DNA from: Chthoniobacterales bacterium
GTDB lineage: Bacteria > Verrucomicrobiota > Verrucomicrobiia > Chthoniobacterales > UBA10450
Length of the DNA stretch: 12,225 nucleotides
NCBI GenBank assembly: GCA_013695925.1
Contig: JACCZO010000436.1
Location: 1-12,225, forward strand
Reading direction: 5' to 3'
The position numbers were made by a program, and so were the translations under genes. Each line of letters starts with the position of its first letter. The stretch's first letter is position 1. Positions 1-6,639 of the stretch are shown here, piece by piece. The notes below the pieces were generated by a model. That model ran no database searches. It worked only from the letters and a program-made list of their open reading frames with translations, and was not told where the DNA came from.

Positions 1-1026
1 ACGGTCGATTACTCTACTTCAGACGGTTCGGCAAAAGCAGGTGTCGATTATGTGGCTACGAGCGGAACGCTAGTTTCCACGGGCAGCAATACGCAGGGGT
101 CGATCATCATTCAATTGATCCCACAAACGACCCCGGCCGCTGATAAGACCTTTACCGTGACGCTCTCGAACATCTCGCACGGCACGTTGGGAGCGCCGAC
201 ACAGGCTACCGTGGTTATTTCCTACCCGGATTTGTCGACGAAGCTGACGAACATTTCGACGCGCGGATATGTAGGCACAGACCAAAAGGTCATGATTGCC
301 GGGCTGATCGTGAGCGGCCAAGCCTCTAAGATGGTTGTGATCCGGGGCATCGGACCTTCGCTGACGGAGAAGGGAGTAATAGGGGCCATCGCCGATCCGA
401 CTCTTTCCCTGATGGACGCTAACGGAACGCAGCTTTCCTCGAATGACGATTATGCCGGGCTCCCGGCCGAAGATCAGGGGACGCTCGTGGCGAACAATCT
501 TACGCCTACAGACAGCCGTGAGGCAGCCTTGGTCGCTACTCTGCCGACCGGTAATTACACCGCGATTCTGCGGGGTAAGACGAATGGCTTCGGTCTGGTC
601 GAGGTTTACGACATTACGGCGTCGCGCCTGAGCCGGTTCGTGAATATCTCGACTCGCGCCCAAGTGGAAGCGGGCGACAATGGCGCCCTCATCGGCGGGT
701 TTATCGTTCAGGCACCCGATAACGAGGTCGGCACAGCGCAGACTGTTCTAATCCGTGCCATTGGTCCAAGCCTCAGCGGAGCCGGTATCGTTGGCGCGCT
801 AGCCGATCCAACGATCGATCTTTATCGCGGCTCGGAACTAATCTTGTCGAACGACAACTGGAAGAGCGACAACGAAGCGGCGATTGAAGCCACGGGTCTT
901 CAGCCGACGAACGTTAAGGAAGCAGCTATTCTGACTACCTTGGAACCCGGTAGCTATACGGCGGTCATCCGCGGGAAGAACGACACGACAGGCATCGCTC
1001 TGGTTGAAGTTTACCAGATGCAGTAG
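1..1026 (+). CDS. Exported Calx-beta / NISTR-repeat protein, 3' fragment
   Basis: The frame is open to the left edge, so this is the last 341 codons of a longer gene; the GTG at 52 is internal. The first ~75 residues are the end of a Calx-beta domain: the motif DGSAKAGVDY is seen, followed by FTVTLSNISHGTLG and a TVVISY closing strand. Two copies of a ~130-residue repeat follow, beginning near bases 244 and 634, each with N-I-S-T-R, an (I/V)R.IGPSL strand, ADPT, an acidic ND loop and a closing Y-T-A-I/V-(I/L)RGK ... LVEVY strand. The same repeat ends the isomerase at 6640-8382. Such proteins are usually secreted or outer-membrane beta-rich proteins; the signal peptide and any catalytic region would lie upstream of the window. 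The repeats run to the C-terminus (LVEVYQMQ) with no sorting tail. The function is unknown. The strand and frame are certain from the repeat match. Confidence 0.9.
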   Translation, partial: TVDYSTSDGSAKAGVDYVATSGTLVSTGSNTQGSIIIQLIPQTTPAADKTFTVTLSNISHGTLGAPTQATVVISYPDLSTKLTNISTRGYVGTDQKVMIAGLIVSGQASKMVVIRGIGPSLTEKGVIGAIADPTLSLMDANGTQLSSNDDYAGLPAEDQGTLVANNLTPTDSREAALVATLPTGNYTAILRGKTNGFGLVEVYDITASRLSRFVNISTRAQVEAGDNGALIGGFIVQAPDNEVGTAQTVLIRAIGPSLSGAGIVGALADPTIDLYRGSELILSNDNWKSDNEAAIEATGLQPTNVKEAAILTTLEPGSYTAVIRGKNDTTGIALVEVYQMQ

Positions 1027-1145
1027 GTCTTCAGACAGAATCGCAGGCCGCCGTCAGGGATCGAGGGCTTAGATTTCGACCAGGGCGACGGACCAATGGC
1101 GCGGATCATGACTTTGGACGCTCCTGTGAAAACCGCGCGCCTTAG

Positions 1146-1328
1146 CTTAGCTTAGAGGGCGTCTAAAAAGGCGGAGCGGCAGCGGAAGTCAGGCATCTTG
1201 CCTGACTCGGCCGACGGGCTTCCAGCCCGTCGCATCTCATCAGGCAGGCAAGATGCCCGCCTGCCGAGTCAGGCTGGAAGCCTGAGTTCCGTCCGGAGCG
1301 CGACTTTTTAGACACCCTCTTAGCTTAG
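1146..1328. mobile_element. MITE-like non-autonomous element with flanking direct repeats
   Basis: Left end 1154-1170 reads AGAGGGCGTCTAAAAAG. Right end 1304-1320 is its reverse complement with one mismatch (16 of 17). The 10-bp direct repeat CTTAGCTTAG lies at 1146-1155 and again at 1319-1328, overlapping only the outermost bases of the inverted repeats. This gives a target-site duplication of 8-10 bp, depending on where the end is drawn. The element core is 1155-1319 (165 bp) and holds four hairpins and no ORF of note. The left flank has a third CTTAG unit (1141-1155), so part of the duplication may be a pre-existing tandem repeat. The terminal sequence (GAGGG..GTCTAAAAAG) and 8-9 bp duplications are reminiscent of IS256-type elements; that family assignment is inference. 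The right direct repeat contains the TAA of pyrD, so the element sits exactly at the end of that gene. Confidence 0.75.
1188..1285. repeat. Array of four hairpins inside the MITE
   Basis: Four stem-loops sit side by side. H1 is 1188-1206 (8-bp stem GTCAGGCA, loop TCT). H2 is 1213-1231 (8-bp stem GACGGGCT, loop TCC). H3 is 1243-1265 (7-bp stem GGCAGGC, 9-nt loop). H4 is 1269-1285 (7-bp stem TCAGGCT, loop GGA). The H3 loop region carries AAGATGCC, the complement of the H1 core GGCATCTT. H4 (GGCTGGAAGCC) is the complement of the H2 core (GGCTTCCAGCC). The order is therefore H1-H2-H1'-H2'. Transcripts from either side would fold strongly here, so the array could also end transcription of pyrD or of the upstream gene, although no U-tract follows any stem. 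Confidence 0.8.
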
Positions 1329-2353
1329 GAGATGGCGGTGCTCAATTCGCGGAGCAGCCCGGGCCCGCGAAAAATGTAGCCGGTGTAGATTTGAAGGAGC
1401 TCCGCGCCCGCTTCCATTTTTTCCCGCGCGGCGTCTGCGTCGCAGATTCCGCCGACTCCGATCAATGGCAGTCGCGTTCGCGCGCGCAGGAAACGGATGA
1501 CCTCGGTCGAACGCGCGCGTAACGGTCCGCCGCTAAGCCCGCCGGTTTCATCTGCTCCGCGCAAAGCTCCGTGCTCGAGCGTCGTATTTGTCGCGATCAA
1601 GCCGGCCATGGCGAACTTCTCACAGATCTCAACGATCTCGGCGAGCGCCTCATCCGACAGGTCGGGCGCAATCTTGAGCAGCAGTGGCCGGGGCGACGAA
1701 CGCTGCGCATTTTCCTCCGTCACCGTCCGCAGCAGCGCGACGAGCGCATCGCCCTCCTGCAAACTGCGCAAACCCGGGGTATTGGGCGAGCTCACGTTGA
1801 GCACGATGTAATCAGCGACCGGCGCAAGTTTGCGAAAACTCTCGAGATAATCAGCCGGCGCTTCCTCCAGCGGGGTGACCTTCGATTTCCCGAGGTTGAC
1901 CCCGATCGGGATCGAGGGTGCGAACGAGCTGGCGCGCAAACGCCGCAGCCGCTCACTGATCACCGCGGCGCCCTCGTCGTTGAAACCGAGGCGGTTGATC
2001 AGGGCTTCCTGTTTTGGATAACGAAAAATTCGAGGGCGCGGATTTCCCTGCTGTGGTTTTGCGGTCACGGTGCCGATCTCGACAAAGCCGAAGCCGAGCG
2101 CTTCCCAGGCGGGGATGGCAACGCCGTTTTTGTCGAAGCCGGCGGCGAGGCCCAACGGATTCCTGAACTGGAGACCAAAAACCGAGCGCGGCTGCGGCGG
2201 CGGGGCGAACGAGCGCAGGAAGCGGAGCCCACCCGGGACCTGCGGCGCGGTGCGGAGCAGGTTCATCGCGAGGTGATGCGCGTTCTCCGGATCGATCCGG
2301 AAAAGGAGTGGCCTAACGAGCTTTTGGTACCAATCGCTCGTCAGGCTTTTCAT
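1325..2353 (-). CDS. pyrD: Dihydroorotate dehydrogenase (quinone), class 2
   Basis: Oxidises dihydroorotate to orotate in de novo pyrimidine synthesis, passing electrons through FMN to the quinone pool at the inner membrane. The 342-residue product matches the class 2 length (~335-345). It shows the N-terminal helical segment that docks to membrane (WYQKLVRPLLFRIDPENAHHL, residues 9-28), the FMN/substrate loop AGFDKNG (71-77), FVEIGTVTAKPQ.GNPRPR (90-108), NRLGFNDEG (120-128), NVSSPNTPGLR (186-196) with the class 2 catalytic serine, NTT (256-258), GGLSGGPL (271-278) and GVGGI (299-303). The ATG at 2353 overlaps the mnmE stop as ATGA, suggesting translational coupling; the same frame is open upstream but that part is low-complexity antisense to mnmE and not family-like. 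Last gene of the hisC-mnmE-pyrD operon. Its TAA lies inside the right flanking repeat of the MITE. One GCCTAACGA word (2311-2319) encodes LVR through a GTT-AGG pair. Confidence 0.96.
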   Translation of the reverse strand: MKSLTSDWYQKLVRPLLFRIDPENAHHLAMNLLRTAPQVPGGLRFLRSFAPPPQPRSVFGLQFRNPLGLAAGFDKNGVAIPAWEALGFGFVEIGTVTAKPQQGNPRPRIFRYPKQEALINRLGFNDEGAAVISERLRRLRASSFAPSIPIGVNLGKSKVTPLEEAPADYLESFRKLAPVADYIVLNVSSPNTPGLRSLQEGDALVALLRTVTEENAQRSSPRPLLLKIAPDLSDEALAEIVEICEKFAMAGLIATNTTLEHGALRGADETGGLSGGPLRARSTEVIRFLRARTRLPLIGVGGICDADAAREKMEAGAELLQIYTGYIFRGPGLLRELSTAIS

Positions 2354-3699
2354 TTGCCAATGCAGAAAGTGGCGAAGAGGGCGTCGAGAATTTTTTCCAT
2401 GTCGGCCTGGCCGATGACTTCGCCGACCGCCTGCAACGCGCCCCGCAAATCGACCGCCACCAGTTCGGGCGCGAGATTTTCCGTAAACGCGCTCCGCGCG
2501 ACATCGCAGGCGGCGAGGGCGCGCCGCAGGCAATCGCGATGGCGGGCGTTGATCGCGACCGCGCTCGGGACGTCCCAGCGTTGGGCGTTCACCTGGGCAA
2601 GGATCGCATCCTCCAGGCCGCCGAGGCCATTCTCGCTCGTGCAGGAAATGCGCAGGGCCGCGCAGCCCTTCCAATCGCCGTGCTCGGGCAGATCGCTCTT
2701 ATTCAAAAGCAGAAGCTCGGGCACTTCTTCGAGGCGCGCTCCGAAATGGGCCGGCCGCGCCGCGCTCGCGTCGACCACGTGAAGGACTAGATCCGCGTTG
2801 GCCAGCGAACGTTCGGTCCGCGCGATGCCTTCGTTCTCGACCGCGTCCGACCCGGCCGTCCGCAACCCGGCCGTATCCGTCAGGCGCAGGGCGATGCCGC
2901 GGAGGTTGACCACTTCCTCGATCGTGTCGCGCGTGGTGCCGGGCGTTTCGCTCACGATCGCGCGCGGGAAACCGAGGAGCCGATTGAGGAGACTCGATTT
3001 TCCCGTATTGGTCGCCCCGTAGATCACGACCCGCACCCCTTCGCGAAAGATTCGCCCCTGATCCGCGGTCGCGAGGAGCGCGTCGATTTGCCCGCGAATC
3101 CCATCGAGTCGCGCGAGAAACGCGGAGCCGACATCCGGTTCGATATCTTCGTCCGGAAAATCGATGTAGGCCTCGATATTTGCGATCAGAGAAATCAGCG
3201 CCTCGCGCAGTTGCGAAATTTTTTCGCCCAGCCGGCCTTCGAGTTGTTCGGCCGCGGAGCGCAAGGCGAGATCGGTCTGCGCCCGGATCAAATCGATCAC
3301 CGCCTCGGCCTGGGTCAGATCCATTTTTCCGTTGAGGAAAGCGCGTTCGGTAAATTCACCTGGGCGCGCGCTCCGCGCACCGGCTTGCAGACAGGCTTCC
3401 CAAACGCGCGCCGTGACCAGCACGCCGCCGTGGCAACTGATTTCCACCACGTCTTCGCCGGTATAACTGGCGGGGGCACGATGGACCGTGAGCATGACCT
3501 GGTCGATGACCTGACCTCGATGGACGATTTCGCCGAAGTGCTGAAAGTGCGAAGCGGCGTCGGACGGCTTTTGCTGCCCGCGAAAAATCCGGTCCACGAC
3601 CGCGACGGCGTCTGGTCCCGCCAGCCTAACGAGCGCAATCGCGCCCTCGCCCGGCGGAGTGGAGACGGCGGCGATTGTCGCGGTGCTCTCTTCAGGCAT
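2350..3699 (-). CDS. mnmE: tRNA modification GTPase MnmE
   Basis: GTPase that, with MnmG, installs the carboxymethylaminomethyl (or aminomethyl) group on uridine 34 of tRNAs reading two-fold degenerate codons; cytosolic dimer. The 449-residue length is normal. Seen in order: N-terminal folate-binding domain starting DTIAAV-like (TATIAAVSTPPGEGAIALVRLAG, residues 6-28) with SYTGEDVVEISCHGG (78-92) and RPGEFTERAFLNGKMDLTQAEA (112-132); helical domain; inserted G domain with P-loop GATNTGKS (228-235), G2 TTRD (255-258), DTAG (275-278) and NKSD (333-336); and the diagnostic C-terminal FCIGK (445-449) carrying the essential cysteine. The P-loop has ATNT where many homologues have xPNV, but the GK(S) core is intact. 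The ATG at 3699 overlaps the end of hisC by 8 nt and has GAGGTG about 10 nt upstream. One GCCTAACGA word at 3624-3632 encodes LVRL. Confidence 0.97.
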   Translation of the reverse strand: MPEESTATIAAVSTPPGEGAIALVRLAGPDAVAVVDRIFRGQQKPSDAASHFQHFGEIVHRGQVIDQVMLTVHRAPASYTGEDVVEISCHGGVLVTARVWEACLQAGARSARPGEFTERAFLNGKMDLTQAEAVIDLIRAQTDLALRSAAEQLEGRLGEKISQLREALISLIANIEAYIDFPDEDIEPDVGSAFLARLDGIRGQIDALLATADQGRIFREGVRVVIYGATNTGKSSLLNRLLGFPRAIVSETPGTTRDTIEEVVNLRGIALRLTDTAGLRTAGSDAVENEGIARTERSLANADLVLHVVDASAARPAHFGARLEEVPELLLLNKSDLPEHGDWKGCAALRISCTSENGLGGLEDAILAQVNAQRWDVPSAVAINARHRDCLRRALAACDVARSAFTENLAPELVAVDLRGALQAVGEVIGQADMEKILDALFATFCIGK

Positions 3700-4795
3700 G
3701 ACTGCTCAGCACCTCGCGCAGCGCGGCGATGCAGCGGCGATTTTGCTCCATCGTTCCGACCGAAATCCGGACCCATTCCGGCAGGGTGTAACCGCTCAGG
3801 GCGCGCACAATCACGCCTTTGCACAGGAGAGATTTGAAGAGCGTCTTGCCGTCGCCCACTTTGACGAGGACGAAATTGGCGACGCTCGGGACGAAAGGCA
3901 GCCCGAGGGCGGCAAATTCCGTCTCCAAATAGCGACGACCTTCGTCGGTCGTGCGCTTTGATTCTGCCTGATGCGCGGTGTCCGCGAGGGCGGCGATCGC
4001 GGCGGCCTGCGCGACGCCGCTGGTGTTGAAAGGCTCGCGGGTTTTTTGCAGGACCCGGATCAATTCCGGGCGGGCGATTCCGTAGCCGAGGCGAATGCTG
4101 GCGAGCGCGTGGATCTTGGAAAATGTGCGAAGGAGAATGACGTTGCGGCCTTCCCTAACGAACTTGAGCGTGTCCGGCGGAGCCTCGAGGTATTCGTGAT
4201 AAGCTTCGTCGAAGACGACCACGAGATCTTCAGGCACGCGGCCCATGAAATGGTCGAGCGCTTCCTGCCTGACGAGTGTGCCGGTCGGGTTGTTAGGGTT
4301 GGCGATGAAGATCACCCGAGTGCGCGGCGTCACCGCCTGCGCGATCGCTTCGAGGTCGAAACAGTATTCGCGATCGGGCACGCTGACCGTCTTCGCTCCG
4401 AACAGGGAGGCTACCAGGCGGTAGGCGATAAAGGCATTTTCCGAGGTGACCATCTCGACCTTCGGCCCGAGGAAAGCGTGACCGATAAACTCAATAATTT
4501 CATTCGATCCGTTGCCCAGGATCAGGTTTGCCGGCTCGATCTGCAGCTTCTCGGCCAGCGCGGTGCGCAGGTAAAAACCGCCGCCGTCAGGGTAAAGGTT
4601 GGCGCCCGAGAGAGCGTCGCGCATGGCCGTCTGGACGCGGGGCGACGGGCCGAGCGGATTTTCGTTGGAGGCCAGCTTGATGATTTGATCGGGATGCAAC
4701 CCGGATTCGCGGGCGGTTTCCTCGATGGGTTTGCCCGGTTCGTAGAGCGCGAGGTCGCGCAAATGCGGGTTGGCCAGGTCCCAAATGGAGTCCAT
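3692..4795 (-). CDS. hisC: Histidinol-phosphate aminotransferase
   Basis: PLP-dependent class I/II aminotransferase that converts imidazole-acetol phosphate plus glutamate to histidinol phosphate in histidine synthesis; cytosolic dimer. The 367-residue product has KLASNENPLGPSP (near 40-52), YPDGGGFYLR, a GNGSNEII phosphate/PLP loop, FIANPNNPTG, VVFDEAYHEY, and the Schiff-base lysine in RTFSKIHALASIRLGYG (K227), ending with the substrate arginine context WVRISVG. The ATG at 4795 begins MDSIWDLANPHL, the usual HisC start region; the 75 extra in-frame codons upstream run through the divergent intergenic region and are rich in Arg/Ser/Thr, so I left them out. First gene of the operon; it overlaps mnmE. 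Some HisC-family members also transaminate phenylalanine/tyrosine precursors, so strict substrate is not proven. The window shows no other his gene. Confidence 0.93.
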   Translation of the reverse strand: MDSIWDLANPHLRDLALYEPGKPIEETARESGLHPDQIIKLASNENPLGPSPRVQTAMRDALSGANLYPDGGGFYLRTALAEKLQIEPANLILGNGSNEIIEFIGHAFLGPKVEMVTSENAFIAYRLVASLFGAKTVSVPDREYCFDLEAIAQAVTPRTRVIFIANPNNPTGTLVRQEALDHFMGRVPEDLVVVFDEAYHEYLEAPPDTLKFVREGRNVILLRTFSKIHALASIRLGYGIARPELIRVLQKTREPFNTSGVAQAAAIAALADTAHQAESKRTTDEGRRYLETEFAALGLPFVPSVANFVLVKVGDGKTLFKSLLCKGVIVRALSGYTLPEWVRISVGTMEQNRRCIAALREVLSSHA

Positions 4796-4910
4796 GGGAG
4801 GCAGTCTAACGAGGTTTGCGAAGTTGAACAGCCGGGCCGTGACTGGAGGCGCGGAGCGCGAGCGACCTCTTTTCGTGCGAAGAGAGGACGTGGCCGTAGT
4901 GCCGCGCAGA
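4796..4910. promoter_or_regulatory. Divergent intergenic region between hisC and the oxidoreductase
   Basis: These 115 bp separate two divergently read genes and must hold the start signals of both, but I cannot point to a convincing -35/-10 pair or a strong ribosome binding site for either. The clearest structure is a hairpin at 4866-4887: stem CCTCTTTTC pairs with GAAGAGAGG (9 bp, one G-T wobble) across a GTGC loop. Its right arm carries the only purine-rich AGAGAGGA run, about 22 nt before the oxidoreductase ATG. A near copy of the iterated word (GTCTAACGA) lies at 4804-4812. The GC-rich stretch 4846-4865 before the hairpin looks like the body of a dispersed repeat; this is inference. Confidence 0.5.
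4866..4887. repeat. 9-bp stem hairpin upstream of the oxidoreductase
   Basis: CCTCTTTTC (4866-4874) pairs with GAAGAGAGG (4879-4887), with one G-T wobble and a GTGC loop. No T-run follows, so it is not a classic terminator. It could be a REP-type unit or could hide the AGAGAGGA run from ribosomes in the oxidoreductase leader. Confidence 0.6.
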
Positions 4911-6359
4911 ATGAAGGAATGCGATGCAGTAGTGGTGGGCTCCGGTCCGAATGGGCTGGCGGCCGCGATTACCCTGGCGCGGGCTGGTTGTTCGGTGCGG
5001 GTGCTGGAAACCAATTCCACGATCGGCGGCGGAGCGCGCTCAGGCGAACTGACTCGGCCCGGTTTCGTGCACGATCTCTGCTCGGCGATTCATCCGCTCG
5101 CCTTCGGCTCGCCGTTTTTTCGGACGCTACCGCTGGAGCGACATGGCCTGGAATGGATCCAGCCGCCGATCGCGCTCGCCCATCCGCTCGACCATGGCGC
5201 CGCCGCCTGTCTGCGCCAGGATTTGGAGGAAAGCAGCGATTCGTTAGGCAAAGACGGGCCGGCCTGGGACCGGCTGCTGCGGCCCTTCGTGCGCGACTGG
5301 GAAAAGTTGAGCGGCGAATTTTTGCAACCGATGCTCCATCTCCCGCGTCATCCATTTGCGTTGGCGCGTTTCGGGTTGCCGGCGCTTTTTCCGGCGAGCG
5401 CGCTGGCCAGGTTCCAATTTCGCGAGGAACCGGCGCGCGCCCTTTTCGCCGGGATCGCGGCGCATTCCTTTCTTCCGCTCGAGGCCATCGCTTCCGCTGC
5501 TTTTGGGCTGGTCCTGGGCGCGGCTGGTCACGCGGTGGGCTGGCCGTTTCCGCGGGGTGGGGCGCAGGCGATCAGTGACGCGCTCGCCGCACACCTGCGC
5601 CAGTTGGGCGGCGAAATTGAAACCAATCGGCGAATCGAAAATATCGCGCAGCTCCCGCCGGCGCGGGCCGTTTTGTTCGACACTACCTGCTGGCAATTTG
5701 CGCGGATCGCCGGCCCGCAACTGCCGGTCCGTTACCGCAGTCGGCTCGAAAAGTTCCGGCACGCGCCGGGTGTTTTCAAAATCGATTACGCGCTGTCTGC
5801 GCCGGTGCCGTGGGAGGCGGCGGGATGCCGTGCCGCTGGCACTCTGCACCTCGGCGGAACGCTGGAGGAAATTGCGGCGAGCGAGCGCGCGGTCGCCGAA
5901 GGCCGCCACGCGAAACAGCCTTTCGTTCTCGTCGCGCAGCAGAGTCTCTTCGACGCCACTCGCGCGCCCGAGAATCAACAGACCCTCTGGGCTTACTGCC
6001 ATGTGCCGCATGGCTCTGAGCAAGACATGACGGAAGCGATCGAGAGGCAGATCGAACGCTTCGCGCCGGGCTTTCGCGATTGCGTGCTGACTCGTCACGT
6101 CGCCGGGGCAGCCGCGCTCGAGCGTTCCAATGCCAACCTGGTTGGGGGCGACATCAACGGCGGCGCGGCCGATCTCTGGCAGTTGTTTGCGCGGCCCGTC
6201 GTCGGTCCGGCGCCTTATCGCACTCCGCGGCGCGGGCTTTATCTTTGTTCATCATCTACTCCGCCGGGCGGCGGGGTGCACGGGATGTGTGGTTACCATG
6301 CCGCCCGGACGGCGCTGCGCGACCTGTTTGGGAAACGAATCCCGGCTCTTCCCGCCTAA
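4911..6359 (+). CDS. Phytoene-dehydrogenase-like FAD-dependent oxidoreductase
   Basis: The 482-residue product belongs to the CrtI/PYROXD2-type flavin amine-oxidase-like superfamily. An N-terminal Rossmann fold shows VVVGSGPNGLAAAITLARAG (residues 7-26; GxGxxG at 10-15) with the ribose-binding glutamate E33, then IGGGARSGELTRPGFVHDLCSAIHP, typical of this family. The C-terminal FAD signature GLYLCSSSTPPGGGVHGMCGYHAA is intact. The middle is the substrate domain and gives no specific clue. Carotenoid-like desaturases and uncharacterised PYROXD2-like oxidoreductases share this architecture. No other carotenoid gene is visible, so I do not assign a substrate. The ATG at 4911 places the nucleotide motif ten residues in, as in homologues; in-frame GTG/TTG codons upstream would only add a low-quality extension. 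The TAA stop lies inside an exact GCCTAACGA word (6354-6362), and another copy (5241-5249) brings in a TTA leucine codon, rare in this gene. Confidence 0.85.
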   Translation: MKECDAVVVGSGPNGLAAAITLARAGCSVRVLETNSTIGGGARSGELTRPGFVHDLCSAIHPLAFGSPFFRTLPLERHGLEWIQPPIALAHPLDHGAAACLRQDLEESSDSLGKDGPAWDRLLRPFVRDWEKLSGEFLQPMLHLPRHPFALARFGLPALFPASALARFQFREEPARALFAGIAAHSFLPLEAIASAAFGLVLGAAGHAVGWPFPRGGAQAISDALAAHLRQLGGEIETNRRIENIAQLPPARAVLFDTTCWQFARIAGPQLPVRYRSRLEKFRHAPGVFKIDYALSAPVPWEAAGCRAAGTLHLGGTLEEIAASERAVAEGRHAKQPFVLVAQQSLFDATRAPENQQTLWAYCHVPHGSEQDMTEAIERQIERFAPGFRDCVLTRHVAGAAALERSNANLVGGDINGGAADLWQLFARPVVGPAPYRTPRRGLYLCSSSTPPGGGVHGMCGYHAARTALRDLFGKRIPALPA

Positions 6360-6383
6360 CGAGCAGGGGGCCGCCGGGCCGCG

Positions 6384-6425
6384 CTGGCATCGGCCGCCAG
6401 GCAGCCGTTGCTCTGCGCTTCGCAG
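6384..6425. repeat. Two small hairpins after the oxidoreductase stop
   Basis: CTGGC (6384-6388) pairs with GCCAG (6396-6400), and CTGCG (6413-6417) pairs with CGCAG (6421-6425) across a CTT loop. They begin the palindrome-rich gap 6360-6639. The second is followed by AGGTAT (6424-6429), a sequence that recurs in inverted, diverged form near 6618-6625 before the isomerase stop. Neither has a T-run, so a terminator role is unsupported. Confidence 0.5.
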
Positions 6426-6455
6426 GTATTTGTTTAGCGTAGCCGAGCCTTACCT

Positions 6456-6548
6456 GGAGGGAAGCGCTTCGTCGCTTCCGCGAACCTCGAGTGGGCATCT
6501 CTTGCAATCGACGTCCACCCCCGCGGCATCGATAAAGCGATGCCCTCC
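6456..6548. repeat. REPIN-like inverted pair of palindromic repeats
   Basis: The left unit, 6456-6479, starts GGAGGG and forms a 7-bp stem GGAAGCG/CGCTTCC (6460-6466 with 6473-6479) around loop CTTCGT. The right unit, 6525-6548, is the same unit on the other strand: its reverse complement also starts GGAGGG, with stem GGCATCG/CGATGCC and loop CTTTAT. The units share 18 of 24 positions, and the four stem differences are two compensatory base-pair changes. They face each other across a 45-bp spacer, so the whole 93-bp unit is an inverted repeat with GGAGGG at one end and CCCTCC at the other. REPINs in other bacteria have this layout and are spread by RAYT-type transposases; none is encoded in this window. 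Confidence 0.7.
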
Positions 6549-6623
6549 AAGGCCGCACATTTTCGCGCATCTCGCCTTTCACGCCGCCGCCGCCGTGTGC
6601 GCACTCGATGCTCAAGAGATACC
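6494..6623. repeat. Inverted GGYATCTCTTG pair
   Basis: GGCATCTCTTG at 6494-6504 recurs inverted as CAAGAGATACC at 6613-6623, with one mismatch over 11 bases. The first copy lies in the spacer of the REPIN-like element and the second just before the isomerase stop codon (read from the minus strand, just after it). The gap 6360-6639 therefore looks built from several nested repeat units. No gene is supported in it: the minus-strand ORF there (6256-6615) is Arg/Gly/Pro-rich and crosses the oxidoreductase end. Confidence 0.5.
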
Positions 6624-6639
6624 TCGCAGAGCGAAGCGC

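Noticed and set aside
1188..1285. CRISPR-like or tandem repeat array
   Set aside because: The units are palindromes of two types in alternating orientation with no equal spacers, framed by transposon-like ends.
2354..2674. 107-codon N-terminal extension of PyrD
   Set aside because: It lies antisense-free but inside mnmE in another frame, is not family-like, and the ATGA overlap at 2350-2353 gives a normal-length PyrD.
1571..2782. Long plus-strand ORF of 403 codons opposite pyrD/mnmE
   Set aside because: It is antisense to two well-conserved genes, is Arg-rich and low in hydrophobic structure, and has no recognisable domain. Long shadow ORFs are common in GC-rich DNA.
4796..5020. 75-codon N-terminal extension of HisC
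   Set aside because: It runs through the intergenic hairpin into the oxidoreductase gene; MDSIWDLANPHL is the normal start region.
3971..5578. Plus-strand ORF of 535 codons spanning hisC, the intergenic region and the oxidoreductase
   Set aside because: It crosses two real genes in other frames and has Arg/Gly-rich composition with no domain.
6460..6479. Intrinsic terminator for the oxidoreductase
   Set aside because: The stem lacks a following T-run and the same unit recurs inverted, which fits a REP-type repeat better.
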